Below are positions 25,661 to 39,800 of a stretch of 64,000 nt of DNA, piece after piece. The position numbers and the translations under genes are program-made. How positions within the stretch are numbered: the stretch's first letter is position 1; every line of letters begins with the position of its first letter. The DNA is from Aphelocoma coerulescens (Eukaryota > Chordata > Aves > Passeriformes > Corvidae), in assembly GCF_041296385.1 (NCBI RefSeq), contig NC_091013.1, positions 9,066,001 to 9,130,000 of the forward strand. The letters are read 5' to 3'. Under the pieces are notes generated by a model, which searched no databases, had not been told where the DNA came from, and worked only from the letters and a program-made list of their open reading frames with translations.

Positions 25661-28600
25661 TCACTTCCAGCACTCTCCAGCAGATGTCATGTAGTGTCTT
25701 GTGCTATTGGAGTGAGCAAAGATCATTTGCTTGCTTTTATTTCCACAAGGGTCTGCATGTAAATTAGGATTTAATCACTAAATCCAGAACATGATCACAA
25801 GTATCTGTAGTTATTAGGAGAATGCAGAAAATCTTCTATTAGAGGGAACTGTGACCCACAGCCTTGTCAGAAATGCAAAATAAACTTTATTTAATCAGAT
25901 GTGTATAGCACAAAGGGCAACAGGAAAAAAAAATGATTCTAATTTTGTTGCTGTTCATTCCATGCTGCCTGATTACTGTAATATCTGGGTAGTCTGTGGT
26001 GAAGCAGAGCACTGGTTTTGTCTTTGTTGGTGTTTCCCTTGGGGGCAGTTGCTGGCAGCCCAATAGCTCCTTCTCCTGTTTAATCCAGCATCTCTGACAG
26101 TTTTCTGTATTGTGCAGTAGCTAAATTGGTGATTAGGTAGAGGGAATGTTGTCAGTCTTGGCAGACAGAGCAAAGATAATCCAAAAAGTAATAGTTTTGG
26201 ATATGTTTTTGATGGGATCTTTTGTAATTTTGTTGCCTAAGTAATATCTTCATTATTGAATTGGTTGGTTGATGTGCCCCATACACCCTGCATTGCTGGA
26301 GTATATCCACCATATGAAGTAATTTCTCATAGATTAACTAGGACATACATGATATTAAAAAAAAACCCAAAACATAAGAATTTCATTTACTGAAGTAATA
26401 AAGCTCAACCTATATCAAGAATGGTATGAGATGTGCCAGTAGCTGACAAACACAATAATTTACAGGCACGTCCATAAACAATTTACTGCACGATGCATAC
26501 TTAGCAATAAGTAATTTAGCTGAACTAATTCTTGGGTAAATTTGCCTTTGAGGTGTAAATTTAGCTTCACTATTCCATTTTAATAACTGAATATATTAAA
26601 CTATAAACTTAACAAGACCCCTCATTTCATTAAAAAACAAAATTACATTGTGTATATTCTACTCTGTTTCTCCGTATTTGCTGTATTTTTCTAATAGCCT
26701 AAGCCAAAATGAGGGTACTACTGCAAAAGTGACTATTTAAAATAAAATTTAAGTCTGGAAGCAGGAAGAGGGAAATAATCATTGCATTTACTGCATAAAG
26801 ACAGCTCTCTTCCAGCTGAATAATGCTTTTTTTCTTTTCAATCATATACAGAGGGTTTACGTCTGGGGCAGCAATAATGTTTGTGTATGTGGTTTGATAG
26901 TCTGTGCAACCATTAGTGTGAATCTAGAGCTGGGAAGAAGTGCCTTTGTGATTCAGTGGAGGTCATGTGCATGACTCCATCAATCTACCTTTTAAACTTC
27001 TATGCAAAACACTTTCAGTTCCCACAAAGATTTCCATGATTAAAAAGATAATTTCCATAAATTCCCTTGAAAAGTGTGAACGGTTTTATGAATTCTTTTC
27101 TACTGACTGATGTGTAAACCTTAGGGAACTGCTGGCACTGTGCTCTTCATGGTTGGTTCTAGGGGATCTTACAACAAATAGTCTTTCTTGTGATTAACTT
27201 ACTCCTGGATATGAAAAAAAAATCACAACAAAATCCATAAAGAATTTGTGCATATGTAATATCATGCAGAGAGCACATCCTTCTCTGATGATGAATTAAT
27301 ATAAGGTGACTGCACTGTAAATGGATTTTAGTGTCTGTAAAATTACATTCAATTCCTCCTACAGAAAAGGAAGTGTAAAGCATTTCTATGAAAATCCAAT
27401 CTCTCAGTCTCATGACAAAATTTTTATGCAATTTTCTTGTTTATTTATATAAGTCTTTGTCTACTAGATATAAATAATTGCCCAATTTGTTGATGGCTCC
27501 TTGTAATGATACCTTTGTTAGAAATTTTAGCTATAAAGTGCCTAATTCTTTCAAGGCATGGTTTTGCAATAAAAATATAAAACTGTGCAACTGTTTTTCT
27601 CATTGCTGTTCAAAATAGATGTCATTAAATTAAACTCTCCAGAGGAATCTCTAGGCCCCGTTAAATTACTTGCAGGCATTAGGTTATACAAACTGTTAGT
27701 ATTTTATAAAACTATTGTAGAATAAATACATAATGAAAAAAAAAAAAAGAAATCCCCTGTTCTTCAAGGTGTTTATCTCTCTATTCTTGATGTTTCCGTT
27801 CTGGGATTTTACAGTGTCACCTCAGCAATGACATGAAGGTTGGGTATTTGTAACAAATGCCTCAAAGTAATAAAATCATGTACCATAAACCTTTAATGAG
27901 GGGCTTCCCTGTTCAGCCTAACTCTTGTTTGGTAATGTATCTGAGATTTTCTGAGAATAAATTCTGTGCAAGTGCAGTAACCTGATTGCTCAAGGTCACC
28001 AAGTTTATATGCTTTAATCACAACTGGATGTGTGTATTCCATAATCCTTCAATTTTTATCTGTCCTTCCAATTTCAGTCCTTTTGGCTTCCACATTATCT
28101 ACCAGAACTTCTGTAACAGGGGTTCTTTTCACTAAAGAAAAGGCATTCTTTGTAGCAATAAGGAATGATACGAAGGCCTACAGAATTTAAGAATAACTGT
28201 AGTTGTTGCCAGGTGTTTTTTTGATGATTAGTTGTGAATTTTTTAGATCAGTTAAGGGTATAATAAGGTCTTAGGTCAGATTTATTCCTTGAAATGTGTT
28301 AGTGGTCTTGACAGGTGGCCTGTCTTGGGAACAAATCTGGATTATGTAGCACTCTTCATTATGTAGAACTCCAGGTTGCAGTTGAACAGGCAGAAATTAT
28401 TTGGGGAATATACTCAGTGCAATGCAAAGATGTTTTGCTTCAGTGTGGTAACATGCTGGTGGCAAAATAAGAGTAATTGCAAGAATTAAATGAGTTTCTA
28501 GTAACTCAGGAATTTGGAGAGTTTGCACTGAAAGGTGGATGAGGGGAAGTAATGGGGGCTTTTTTGGAAAAACTGCCATTCTTGAGAGCTTTGGAAAGAA

Positions 28601-31600
28601 TCTTCTTGTTAGATTGATCAGTGACTCTCACGGACCCAGTTCTGGCCTAGTGTCAAAGCACATTAACTTTTGCTAAGTAGAACCTCTCAATATTGTCAAA
28701 TTGACCTGAGAAACAATTTTCAAATGGAAACCTTGAACATATTACAGTCTAACTTTGTTATACTGAGAGACAATGGAATTTAAGTATATTTGGTTATATT
28801 CTTACATCCATTCACCACTTTGCCTTGAAGTTTTTGGAGTTATGCTTATTTGGTTATTCAACTCTGGAAAAAGTTACTGTAATTTTGAAGTTTGGCTTTC
28901 CATTTCTATTCATGTTAAATAGCCATGTTACAGTTCTGCAGAATGAGTTTTCAAACCTGTGACTGATACATTAGGTTAAAATTGCAGCATTTTATACATG
29001 TACTCCATTTATACTTTCTGGCTGTGTGTAAATAATGACTTGAGGTGTAAGACACTGGAGAATACTATAATTTTAAAAATAAATTATTGGCGATGGCTTG
29101 ATTTGAGCCAATTGTGCAGGGTCACAATGATAACATTAATAGTAATTTACATTTTGGGTCCATTACGTTATTCTGCAATTCTGGTTTCCTGGGTGATAGT
29201 GAAATGATGTAACATATCTCAAGAAACTGCAGTTATTTATGCCTGCTTAATTTTGTGTGTGCCTCAGTGTGTATGTGCAGATCTGCCTGTTTCTCTCTGC
29301 ATAAATACTGTTTGTAAGTACATATCTCTGCAGCCCCACCCTTGGTGTGGGTTCTGGTTAATCTGCCCGTAACTGTTCATCATTCTCTCATTGCACATTA
29401 GGAAAAAAGCTGGCAAACTGCCTCTCCCACTAACTGGAAGAAGTAATTCCATATCTTGGCTCATTTTGAGTAGCTTGCAAATCAATATTATTTTTGTTGT
29501 TGTTGATAAAAGCACCCCAATTTATGCCCTATTTTCTTCCTTCAAAATATATTTGCCTAACAATAGTGATCCATAGAAGATATTTTTAGGCATATTCAGG
29601 TACCTTTGAGAATACAGTGTTGTAAATTGTTATAGGATATAAGGTTATTCAATGCTGCATCTGCGACTAAAATGCTGTCCTATTCTTACATACAATCCTC
29701 ATAAAAATGCATTGTAATAAGAAATGGCTCTCTCTCTGATATTCAGAAGAAAGTTAACTTAAAGATTACTGTGTATAAATTCTTTTGTTGCTTCACTCCA
29801 GGCTTTCCTCTAAACTTACAAAATCTTTGCAGCAAGTTATTGTTATAAAAATCTGCAATTGCTGGCCTTTCCCCTTTATGTACTTGTAAATTCTCCAACT
29901 TTTTCCCTTTCTGAATATTACTGGATGTGTTGTTATTTTGTAATAGACCTACAGTTAAGCAGACAGATGTTACACAACATTATGCCATATTAGAATCCCA
30001 AATGTCTGTGAACAAATGAGAATCATTCTTGGTATGAATTCTGCTATTAGGATAAATTGCCTGTGTGAATGGGCAAGTGTGGGCATGCAATTTTAGTATC
30101 CATTTTTCATCTGAGGTTGATCATTTAATTAGTCTCAGTAACAGAGCTGATAAATCACATGGCCATTAGAGCAAGACAAAGTTCTATTTAAGGATCACAT
30201 GAGAGGTAACTGGTGAGTGATGCCTGTCACAACCATAAACCTTCTTAGGAGGTTGGAAATAGGAGACTGTATTGTTGTGACCACTGCTTGAAGATCAGCT
30301 AAGGTATAAATAACTTAAACAGTACAGACAAATAGGGTTGGTAAATGAATGGGGCTGGTTTGTTAATAAGATGGTGAATATTTGTTTTGCCTGGAATATC
30401 AAGCAGCATGAGGAATATGAGTTTAATGACTGCAGTAGGAAAGGTGATAGCAGACTGAGGCCAGCATCAGTTATGTACAAGTTTTAGTGAGTATCAGATC
30501 CCAAAAGATTCAATTGATGCAGGGGAGGGAAGGGACAATTCCTTATGTCTCTTGAGACAGGATCTGGAATCAAACACTGAAACAGTGACCATGTGTGTAC
30601 TGATGTTATTTCATTGCTTATACTCAACCTTTTCCTATTTGGTTGTACAGTCACTTCCTTAAGATTAAGAACTCATTTAAATTTACTCATTCATTTAAAA
30701 ATAATTTAGCTTCTGTTAGTTCACTACTCTGAAAAGGTATCCAAAATCTCTCTTGAATGACTGAGAATCAAACTTCCAGTCCGTATTTACTCATCAGCAA
30801 TCCACAGGCATTTCATGTTTATAGTCAACCATGGCAGTAGTGTTCCTTTTACTTTGACATCTTTTGGTAGAAACTAGTCTGGTATGTCCAGCCTTTGATA
30901 GAAACTGTATTACCCTACCCTTCTGCTTTTTATCCAGTTTCAATTAATCACATTTATCCTACTTTTGTTTCTGTCTCCATGTTACTTTTCCCTTAAATAA
31001 AAATCTCATTTTAACTAATCTTATTTCTGTCCCTAATAATGTGCTTTCATTTTTGTTATCCTAGGTGTATTTTTAGGTACTTGTCCTTTACTTTTGTGTA
31101 CATTTATTGTAAACTGAAATGGAATAATCCATAAATATAGGAGTTTGACTAATTTATTGGTTATGTTTACGTAAATGAATCCTCCCCATCTTCCTTCCGT
31201 GTGTAGCAGCCCCAACTTTCCTATGCTTTCCTCTTTGTTGACAAGTTAAAGACTTTTTTTCAATTTTTTTTCTCCAAATACCAATTCAACAAGTCTTTTC
31301 ATCCATCTCTTTTTCAGCCTTTCTTTTTTTGCTTCTTGACAAGTAGTCTCTTCCTATTCTTTCTGGTTGCTGGACTTCTAATATATAGTTTGAAATGCAG
31401 ATTTATTGGGAAAGAGGAAGATTGTTGCTTTACAGTTTTTTTCTCTGTTACTTGGAATAGAAGTTCTGGATTTAGAAGAACAAGCACCTGAAAAGGGATT
31501 ACATTAACATAAATACCAGAGAGGGAATGCATTGTAGGCAATGATTGTCTGTATCAGAAGAAAAGATGATTTAAGAATTGGCTTTTTTTCTACAGAAAAT

Positions 31601-31879
31601 AATAAAAAACTTTATTTACTTAAAAAAATGAATGTGCATCTAATGCTGTTAGTGTTGCAAAAGAAATCTTTGTAGAATGCAGGTATCCACTTGGATGCTT
31701 GACAGGGTAGCTGTAGTCATTAATGAAAAGAATAAATGAGCTGGAAAAAACGTCAAGCTTTTCTAATTTGGCTTGTGATTTCACTCAAAACAACACAGAG
31801 ACAATTCTGGTTTTTCACGTAATATGAAATGGCAGCATCCTACAGTACTGCATGATATCCTGAAGAGATTTTTTAAAAG

Positions 31880-32190
31880 GACTCCGTGCCTCAGTGGAAA
31901 ACTGTCACCTGTAGACAAGAGCAGAAATTGCAGTGCCAGTTTAAACTGCTGTCACTCAGGAGGGGTTTGCCTCATCCAGTGGCAGAGGAAAGCAGGAGAG
32001 GGTGTGAGCAGAGCCATTCCCACACCCGGCTGCTGCTGCTGCCCCACCCGTGGCTCCAGTGGGCATTCACCAGCTCTGCGCAGCAATGCCTCCGACCTGA
32101 ACGCTTCTTCCACGAGCAGCTGCTCAGAGAACACCTCTGTACAACCCTGTACAAGAGAGAAAGAAATGAGATGCAAGTAAAAAAATACTC
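31880..32190. other. GC-richer patch in AT-rich intron
   Basis: About 300 bp distinctly richer in G, C and CpG than its surroundings, including a short CTG run near 32030-32042. It carries overlapping open frames on both strands, the usual result of fewer AT-rich stop codons. No domain is recognisable in any frame. It could be a regulatory element, an unrecognised insertion or a relic. Confidence 0.5.
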
Positions 32191-32742
32191 AGCCTGTATC
32201 CTTGCAATGAGCTTTACAATTTGCAATATTGAAAAATCCGCGTGTGAAAATTGTAGTGGTCTCTCCATTGCCCAGATAATTACCACACGTGCCATGTACA
32301 AAATGTGCCATGTAAAGAAGCACAGTTTAATGTCACTTGAGGTCTAGCAAATGATGTTAAAATTACACTTCACATTTTGCTTTGCTCTGTCCAGTTAGAT
32401 GGATCACTACTGCTGAACCTCTGCTATATTTCTAGCAAAAATGTATGTAAAATATTAAGGACCTAACTGTGCAAATCTATGCATATGCAAGTAGTTCCAT
32501 GGTCTGAGCAATATGCTTTTGATCATGTTGGGCAATGACTTCAAAATTTGTGTTTGATATGATCTGTATATGCCAGCAGTTCTCTTACAGTGTGTATTCT
32601 TTCATGTGCATAAAATCTAGGACTTACTGATACCATATTTTGTATTCTACTCTTCAAAGCAGGTGAATATTGTGTCGATAGTGTTCTTGCAACAGTAACT
32701 TGCTTTTGATGAGTTTTCCTCTTTGTGAATTGTCTTCCCCAG

Positions 32743-32854
32743 GTGTATTCAAATCTCTCAATGCTGAGTGGTGACCCTGACCTGACTGTCAGCCCAGAGG
32801 ACACTGCTGCTTACACTTTGAGTATATCTCCCTGCAGACGAGGAGTCTTTCATG
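32743..32854 (+). CDS. CFAP47: CFAP47 internal exon F (start of an ASH-like domain)
   Basis: Coding exon of 112 bp, 37 codons plus one base (residues 308-344), starting in phase 0 after tgtcttccccag. The donor is CATG|GTACTG, a weak match to consensus after the GT, leaving phase 1. The peptide contains VYSNLSMLSGDPDLTVSPED, then TAAYTLSISPCRRGVFHG. The t-a-a-Y-t-L-s-i-s-P...rGvf-G pattern repeats the ASH/MSP motif seen in exons C and D and continues in exon G. Because the exon length is not a multiple of three, skipping it would shift the frame, so the weak donor must be used for full-length protein. Confidence 0.9.
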
Positions 32855-35014
32855 GTACTGTTTAGAACTCAAATGTGTAAAATATCCTTAAAAATTAGCA
32901 GATTAAATCTGTTTACATTTAATGCTTTCATTTGTTCTGCATAACCTTTCTTCTGGAAGTAGGACTATAGTTACTGGGGATTCAGGTTTTTAAGACTGCT
33001 CAAATTTTTATTTGTAAAGGTATCTTAGTGCTAAATATGTGGTCAGGTCCTTCAAAAATGCCAACATATGAACAACTTTATGCATTTAATTTGTCTCATG
33101 AAAATTCACTAAATAGGAAGTAATGGTTTTGAATTATCACCAAGTTTGTAGACCTAAATTTAATTTTCCAAAACCTGTTGAATACTTTTAGCTATGTTAG
33201 CACTACTAGAACCAAAGATTTAAAGGAAGAGACCAAAATTTGATTTTTTCCCTTAATTAATGCTCAATCTCTTGACCACAAGGCAAGAGTATATAGATAG
33301 AATGCAGTAAACTCAGTTCTTTCTTTGACATATGTGGAGTCTAGGGAGATCTAAAATTAATTGCACACAATTTGCATCCATCCATGTTTATAATGTTATT
33401 CTTATGATACAATAGCAAAACTCTTGATTGTTTTAACCAATGTCAGCATATCATAATTAATATTTTGTCCTGATTTTTTTTAATAACAATTCAGATTTCG
33501 TAATTTTTAATTGTTTGATAATTGTTCTAAAATTCCATGGTGCTCATTATTTGCCTCATAATATGAAAAGCATAATTTTGAGAATGAGGCTGTACAATCA
33601 GTCTTTGTTTTCTGTGTAGGGTAACTATTGTAGTAACTCTCAGCAGAGCAAAGTACAAGGGTGTTTGGGAGGGAATTATGGATACAGAAGAGACCATCCT
33701 AAAGGAACTGAATAGCACTCAGGAAAGGATTTGAACTTCTTAAACAAGAGGTTTCCCAATAATGCATAAATCTCTCAATACAACAGGCTTAATGTGTGTA
33801 GTTTTGAGTTTGTGGGTTCCTAATGCCAAGCATTTGATTCTGCTACATTCTTGAACAATTGAGATTAATGACAGCTGTTTTCTCAGCATTAAAAAGCTAT
33901 TAAGTCTTGTCCCTAAGGATGTCAATCTACTTTGCTCCTTTGGCCATTTTGTTTTTAGTACCTGATATGTAAAATGTAACTAATAATGCCATCTCAATTC
34001 ACAAGTGATTTGTGCAAGAAATTAATGCTTGTAACAAAGCTTGACCTCATGCTGTAGGAAGACTTCAGTGCCCTGATCTGTAGCCCTGAAAAAAAGAAAA
34101 TCACTTTATATGAATATGAATCAGCTTTCAATGAAATTTATAACCATCAAAAATGTGCACCAGGAAATATTGAGGATGTACTATATTTTAACATGCCCTT
34201 TTTTTTAAGCATTAAAGATTTAGGAATATTCTCTTTTTCTGCCTTAGAAAATCCCTGGTACTTTTATATGTAATGAAAGTTTCAGTAGAAGAGGCTCCAA
34301 GGGATCTATCATACAGTAAATTAATACCAGGTGATAAAAGCCATGCCTTCAAAGGGACATAGATGGCATGTTCAGATCTACATCTCCAATGTTCTCCTCT
34401 TAACTTCTATTACAATGGTTTCCATTATGTTTTGAAGTATTATATGTTCACTGAGCAAAAAAAGAGAGAACAGTCAGTCTCTCTAACCCAACAAAAAGTT
34501 ACAGGTTCAAATGCTGGGAAGCCACCTATGCCCTTTTTCTCAGAAAAGTTCATTTATTTTACACTTTAAAATAACTTGATAGAAGGCTAAAGTTATCCTT
34601 TGAAAAGAACGGGGCCCAGTTATCGACAATCCACACCCTGGCTCAGGGCTTGCTTTAATCACTACCTCAGGAAAGCATGTTCATCCTTCCTCTGGGACAG
34701 AGACACGTTTGGCTCTCTCACAGAAATCCGTGCACACTCTCTAATCATTCAGCTGCTGTAGGAGGGAGAGGGGTGGAGGGAAGAGAGGCCACTGTCTCAG
34801 GTTTGAAAAGCAACAGCTGATTTTGCTGTCTGATGTTAGGTTTGATGTAAACCTAACTACCAAGCGTCCTCTCTAAGGTAACATGTTAGGAAGTGCTTTC
34901 TTTGTGGCTTCAAGGAGAATGGAAGTCTGTCTGCTTCAGACTGTGCAAGGCTGGGAAGTTATATTTGTTCTCCAGAGCAGGATTTCCAGGTCTTGAGAAA
35001 CTTCAATGTCAAAG

Positions 35015-35017
<3 letters not shown>

Positions 35018-35049
<32 letters not shown>
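35018..35049. repeat. (AT)16 dinucleotide microsatellite
   Basis: 32 bp of uninterrupted alternating A and T. A simple repeat likely to vary in length. Confidence 0.95.
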
Positions 35050-35053
<4 letters not shown>

Positions 35054-35184
35054 ATGCATTTTTGGCTTTCAGGATATTTCAACAGCCAGCCTGAATCTTG
35101 AGGATCACAGATAAGATTTAGGTGATTTAAGCAGGAATTAGGCAGGACTCAGGAATCTTAATCTTTTCTAGCTTCAAGATACTA

Positions 35185-35278
35185 CAAAAAAAAATATAAT
35201 TTAAACACTCCTTCTCCCCCCTGCCCCCTCCCACCCCCCAAAAAAAACCCCAACCAAACAAACAACCAAACCAAAACT
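35185..35278. repeat. pyrimidine/C-rich then A/C-rich low-complexity tract
   Basis: An A run, then a C-rich pyrimidine stretch (tccccc, ctgccccctcccacccccc), then an A8 run and repeated aaac/aacc units. It resembles the A/C-rich tract near 6.1 kb in composition. No parent element is recognised. Confidence 0.8.
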
Positions 35279-36431
35279 ATTCTTTATTCAGTCTGGTGAA
35301 TTTTTTTAGAAGGAAGCAAATAATACATGGGGTGAACATGGACTAAAAATAAAAAGCAATGCTCCAGAGCTATCTGCAGAGGGAGTAAATTTTATCCTCC
35401 TAGGAAAAAAAGAACAACTATTTTGATACCTGGCTGAAGACTCTGTCATAGTGCCAATGAATAATTTCAAGTCTACAACTTCCTAACTTGTAAGTGTAAA
35501 ACTTTGTAGACTTGGTGTTCTAATACTGTTTTCATCATATTAAAATAAATTCTACTAAAAGAACTTTTACCATGCAAGTTGTTGTACTGAGCAAATGGTG
35601 GTTTGCATTTTTCATCTACTTTCAAAATCCTTTTATTTTCAGAATTATATGGCTGCAAAATTATGCTGCTTTTGCTTTCTTTCTTGCTGTTTTATGGTTG
35701 CTAAGCTAAAAATGGGCCCAGTTATTTTCTAAAGCCCATTTGGAAGCATTCCAATAGAGGGCTAATATTACATGCTTCAGCTAGTTTGTAGGTGCATGAC
35801 AGCTTTAACACAGAAAGAATAGCAAAAAAACACCTCAAACACGATTCTGTCACTACATAAAATTCTTCAGCATGCTGTTTTCTGAGTAATTGAGCAATTT
35901 TCTTTAGGTTTGATAAAGTGTCTTCTACAGATTGCTTTATATTTTATCAAATTTTTATTTCTGCTTTCCACAGAATATACCAGAATTTTTCCAGAATAGA
36001 GCAAAACTCATAGTACTTGAATATATCTTGTGCAAAAAAACCACACACACCTTATACAGCCAGTGCCCTTTTATTCACAAAACCCCCTAGCTTTCGGAAA
36101 GGAGCTTTCTAACTTTATGTCTCACCTTTCATTATTTTGTTAACTAAATCTATTTTTAGTAGGCAGTGCTTTTCTATGCTGCTTTGAAACTTAAATTGAG
36201 GAAAAATGCAGCATGTTCCAGGCCTGGCAGATGCAGCTGTAGGACAATTGTAGTGTGGTGGTGGAGATCATGCCAATACATTCTGGCCTGTAAATGAGTT
36301 GATTCAACTTTTTTTGTTTAACAGTATTTTCCATTCAACACTGGAATTAAAAAAATAAAAAAATATTGTCCATTTCTTTGTTTGCTGGAATTCTGAAAAT
36401 TGATCTTCTGATCACTCTAATTTCAATGGAA

Positions 36432-36803
36432 TCATAAACACCCATGAGGGAGAAAGATCACCTTTGTAGCTTCTTGTAGCCTTTGCTGTATTTCCAGTAC
36501 CTGCCTGTTTGCTTTGAGCACTTCCTCTTCACCTGCATCACCCTGACAAATTGAGTCTAATGCATTGGTAGCAAAGCTTGAAAGCTCTTCTGGTTGCTTG
36601 ATTATTGTGAATGTCTCTGCTGGACCACCAGAGTGCACTGGAGGAGCTGCTCTACTGGGACACGGCACGGCCCAGCAAGATGATCCCTGGCACACAATTT
36701 CCATCCATCCCAGTGCAGTTGGAGCTGCAGGCTCCTGTGCCCTTCCATGTTGGAGTTTCATTGTCACATTAAGAACAGGCAGTGAGAATGATAAACAAAA
36801 CAA
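36432..36803 (-). other. 123-codon open frame of unknown status, antisense in intron
   Basis: Minus-strand ATG-to-stop frame of 123 codons inside the 8.6-kb intron, partly in a GC-richer patch (36560-36770). The C-terminal half, with EELSSFATNALDSICQGDAG followed by EEEVLKANRQVLEIQQRLQE, reads like a helical coiled-coil segment. The codons ending ATK near 36463 are followed by a GT that could serve as a minus-strand donor. The N-terminal half is Pro/Ala/Cys-rich and looks non-coding. I recognise no family. It may be a decayed retrocopy, an exon of an antisense gene, or chance. Confidence 0.25.
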
Positions 36804-39800
36804 TTCACCTCTTTATTAAATGCTACAGAGCTATATATGAACGATAGCTGACAGCAGGGGTTGCCACTTGCTCATTTCTCCTATGCATGAGTCTTAAAGC
36901 ATATTCTCATTTTTTTAACTGATGTAGGGAGCAATTAATTTAATCCTAGTATATCAACAAGTAGTAGGATTCACAGAAACTCCTTAGAATTTACATGTCT
37001 CATCATAGAGGTTTTTGTTCGAAAATTAAATATTATAAAGTTTTGCTCTAACCTACAATAAATATCCTTTTTTTGTCAGTAGAAAAGCTGCAAGAAGAAA
37101 AATTGGTTAAATAGCTACATAAATTACACTCATCTTGTTAATTTATCTTATCTCTTCTGTGGAACTTTTCTGGAGCAGCAAATATTCATAGATTTCATTG
37201 ACTAGGAAAAAAAAAACCCTACAGGAAAAGATAAAAACCCCTCCTTCTATTCCCAAGACCTTATTAAGTTCATGTTGATATATTTAAACCACAAGCCAAA
37301 TGTTTCTCTATCTTTTCAGATTTGTGTGATGAATTCTGTGGCCATATAGCCTTCTGTTCTTTTTTCCAGTTAAAATATTGGGATATTGTGGACTTCTAGC
37401 ATCTCTCTGCAGCAGAAAGTAATCATGTACACTATGCATCTTTGAAATACTCCATTTAAGTTACACAGAAAGGAAAGCATTGAGCATTTCTTACTTAATT
37501 GTATTCATGGATGCATGGGGTGTTGTAGTATACAGACAATGAGTCAGTCTAAGATGGGGTATTGCAATTACAATTTTATTGAGAAATAAAACAGCCTGCC
37601 TCCTTTTAAAGGGATGCATCTTCCCTGAAGCAGTATAAAGCAAGGCTTTGGTATTAGTATGTGGACTGTAGTTGTATAAAATGTTTAAACACTGGATAGT
37701 AAAGCTAGAAAATATGCAGTGATGTTTTGACCAAGAAAGCTTTTAAAGGAATGATATGTTAGCAAAAAGATAACCTCCTCAATTTATGGAAATTTTAATT
37801 ATTGATTTTCAGTATAATTCTAGAAATGTATTATTGCTTTTACAAGTTTAGAATTATATCTGCAAGTTTAGTATCTTCTATATATGCAAAAGAACAGCTA
37901 AGGAGTCTTGTTTTATAAAATAGTTGATGATGGCATGACTGTGGCCAGCTGAATCCATGGGAATTGTATCTCTGGGAGTAGATGAAGTCTTGTTTGGTCT
38001 TGAATGTATGCTTTAAAAATTGTCAGCCATGACATTTGGCAAGTTACCCTGTTGTGGAATGTGTAACATAGAAGTCAGATCTGAGCAACTGAATAAAAAA
38101 AAACCCTCCAAGCACTGAGGACCGTTGTGCATGAACAAATTAACATTTATCAGTTTTTTTGTAGCATCAGAAAGTGAGATGCATCAATAAGGAAAAGTTC
38201 TGTAGGATGACTGTGCATTCACAGCCAGAAGATCTGAACTTTCTGTGTCAAAGCTCTTTCAAAGCATGGGAGCCAAGCTCAGCAAAACTGCATGAAAAAT
38301 GTAAAATTATTTTTTGTTATTTGTTATTTGAAGTCTGTCATTTTGGATGCAGTGTTTCTGCTCATTTCCAATGTATTATTTATGACTTCATAGAGCACAA
38401 ACTACTTCTTATTACTCTTCATTGTATAAAACTCTTCTTCCCATCCTGCAAAACAACTCTCGACAGAAATATTTTTGTAGCCCATGATCTGAATAAATTA
38501 ATATATTTATGTATCATCTGCTATCTTAGTCTCCAATAGGGGTCAGTGGGTTGCACCATTTACTCCCAAACCAGGAGAGTATTCTAATTAGGAATACTTC
38601 CTCGGCAAATGTTCTGCCTTAATTTATAGACTCCAGTCATGCAGATCATTCTATGTACTGTCCTCACTGATAAGGATTCTGCATTTTAGATTTGACATGA
38701 AATTAATACACTTTTTTTCTTTTGTTATTTGCAGTTCTTGCCAGCACTGATTTTCTTTTATTTTCCCCTAATAAAAAATTCAAATAGCTTTGATCCAGTA
38801 GTGGATACATTGATGCCCATGAAAATTACGGAAGACGATTTATGAATATTTTAAAATTAAGCAGATAAACTGAGTTATAAAATGTATGCCATCTGTAGTA
38901 AAACTCATTATTTTTTCTCAAAATACTTTGAGAGATTTAATTGAGAGCCTTGCAGGGATCTGTATTCACCACATCAATTCAGTCACCTTTATCAATCAAG
39001 ATTATAACCTCATTGTTAATAATTCTGTTTGTTTGAAATCTGTTTTTTGTAAAGGAGGAAAACGGAGTGTCAGCAATTATTGTGCAATTCTTCACTGATT
39101 TTTCGATTATGTGATTTCTAGATTATCAGCACAGTGGTTTAGCAATTCAAGTAGGCTTTAGTTACCATAGTTCCTCTCTTAGCTCTTGAAATATTCTTGA
39201 GCATTAGCAGTTTTTACTTTTTGAACTTTTCAAGCATTCCAGTATTTGCTGCAAATAAAAATTAATTATTCAAATGCTTCAGCAAATTATTTTGATGCTT
39301 TTGAGATCGGATTTTGTGCAGAGTCACAAAAAAGTCACTGTTTGTTTTTCCATCTCATTACTTAAAACTGTGATCACTCCTGTTCTGTCCCTCTTTCTCC
39401 CACGCTCACATATGGATAATTCATGATTCTGAAATACAGACAATTGGTAGAGAAAATCCTCCATGGTCGCTGGAAGGAAGAACTAGAAGGAAAAATTACT
39501 AACATTTAAAATGAAGTGTAATAAAATACTCTTGACTGTTAGAAGTGTGTAGAGTTTATGAATGTACCGATTTTCTACATTTAGCCAAGACTTTTTGACC
39601 AACTTCAAAGCTATAATTTTGCATTTATTTACTCATTGTCTTATAATTGTTGATATATTTCAAGCATATTGATGGTAAGGATGGTATTTAAAATTGATGA
39701 ATTCTCTATTACACTTTGCTTCTCTCTAATATTGTGCTTCAATAGACCAAAATAATATTAGGATTATATATTGAGACATAAAATCAGATTAATTAGTCAG

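Larger units (their letters stand above)
23352..32742 (+). other. CFAP47: CFAP47 intron, 9.4 kb
   Basis: Phase-0 intron, donor GTAATT and acceptor tgtcttccccag. It holds the TATAA array at 24.5 kb, a 40-codon small ORF near 25.6 kb and a GC-richer patch near 32.0 kb, all listed. The remainder is AT-rich unique sequence with no recognised exon or transposon. Confidence 0.78.

Noticed and set aside
31824..32347. Open frames of 118 and 153 codons on the plus strand and 74 and 109 on the minus strand
   Set aside because: They overlap in the same GC-richer patch. None shows a domain, and open frames on both strands are expected where stop codons are scarce.
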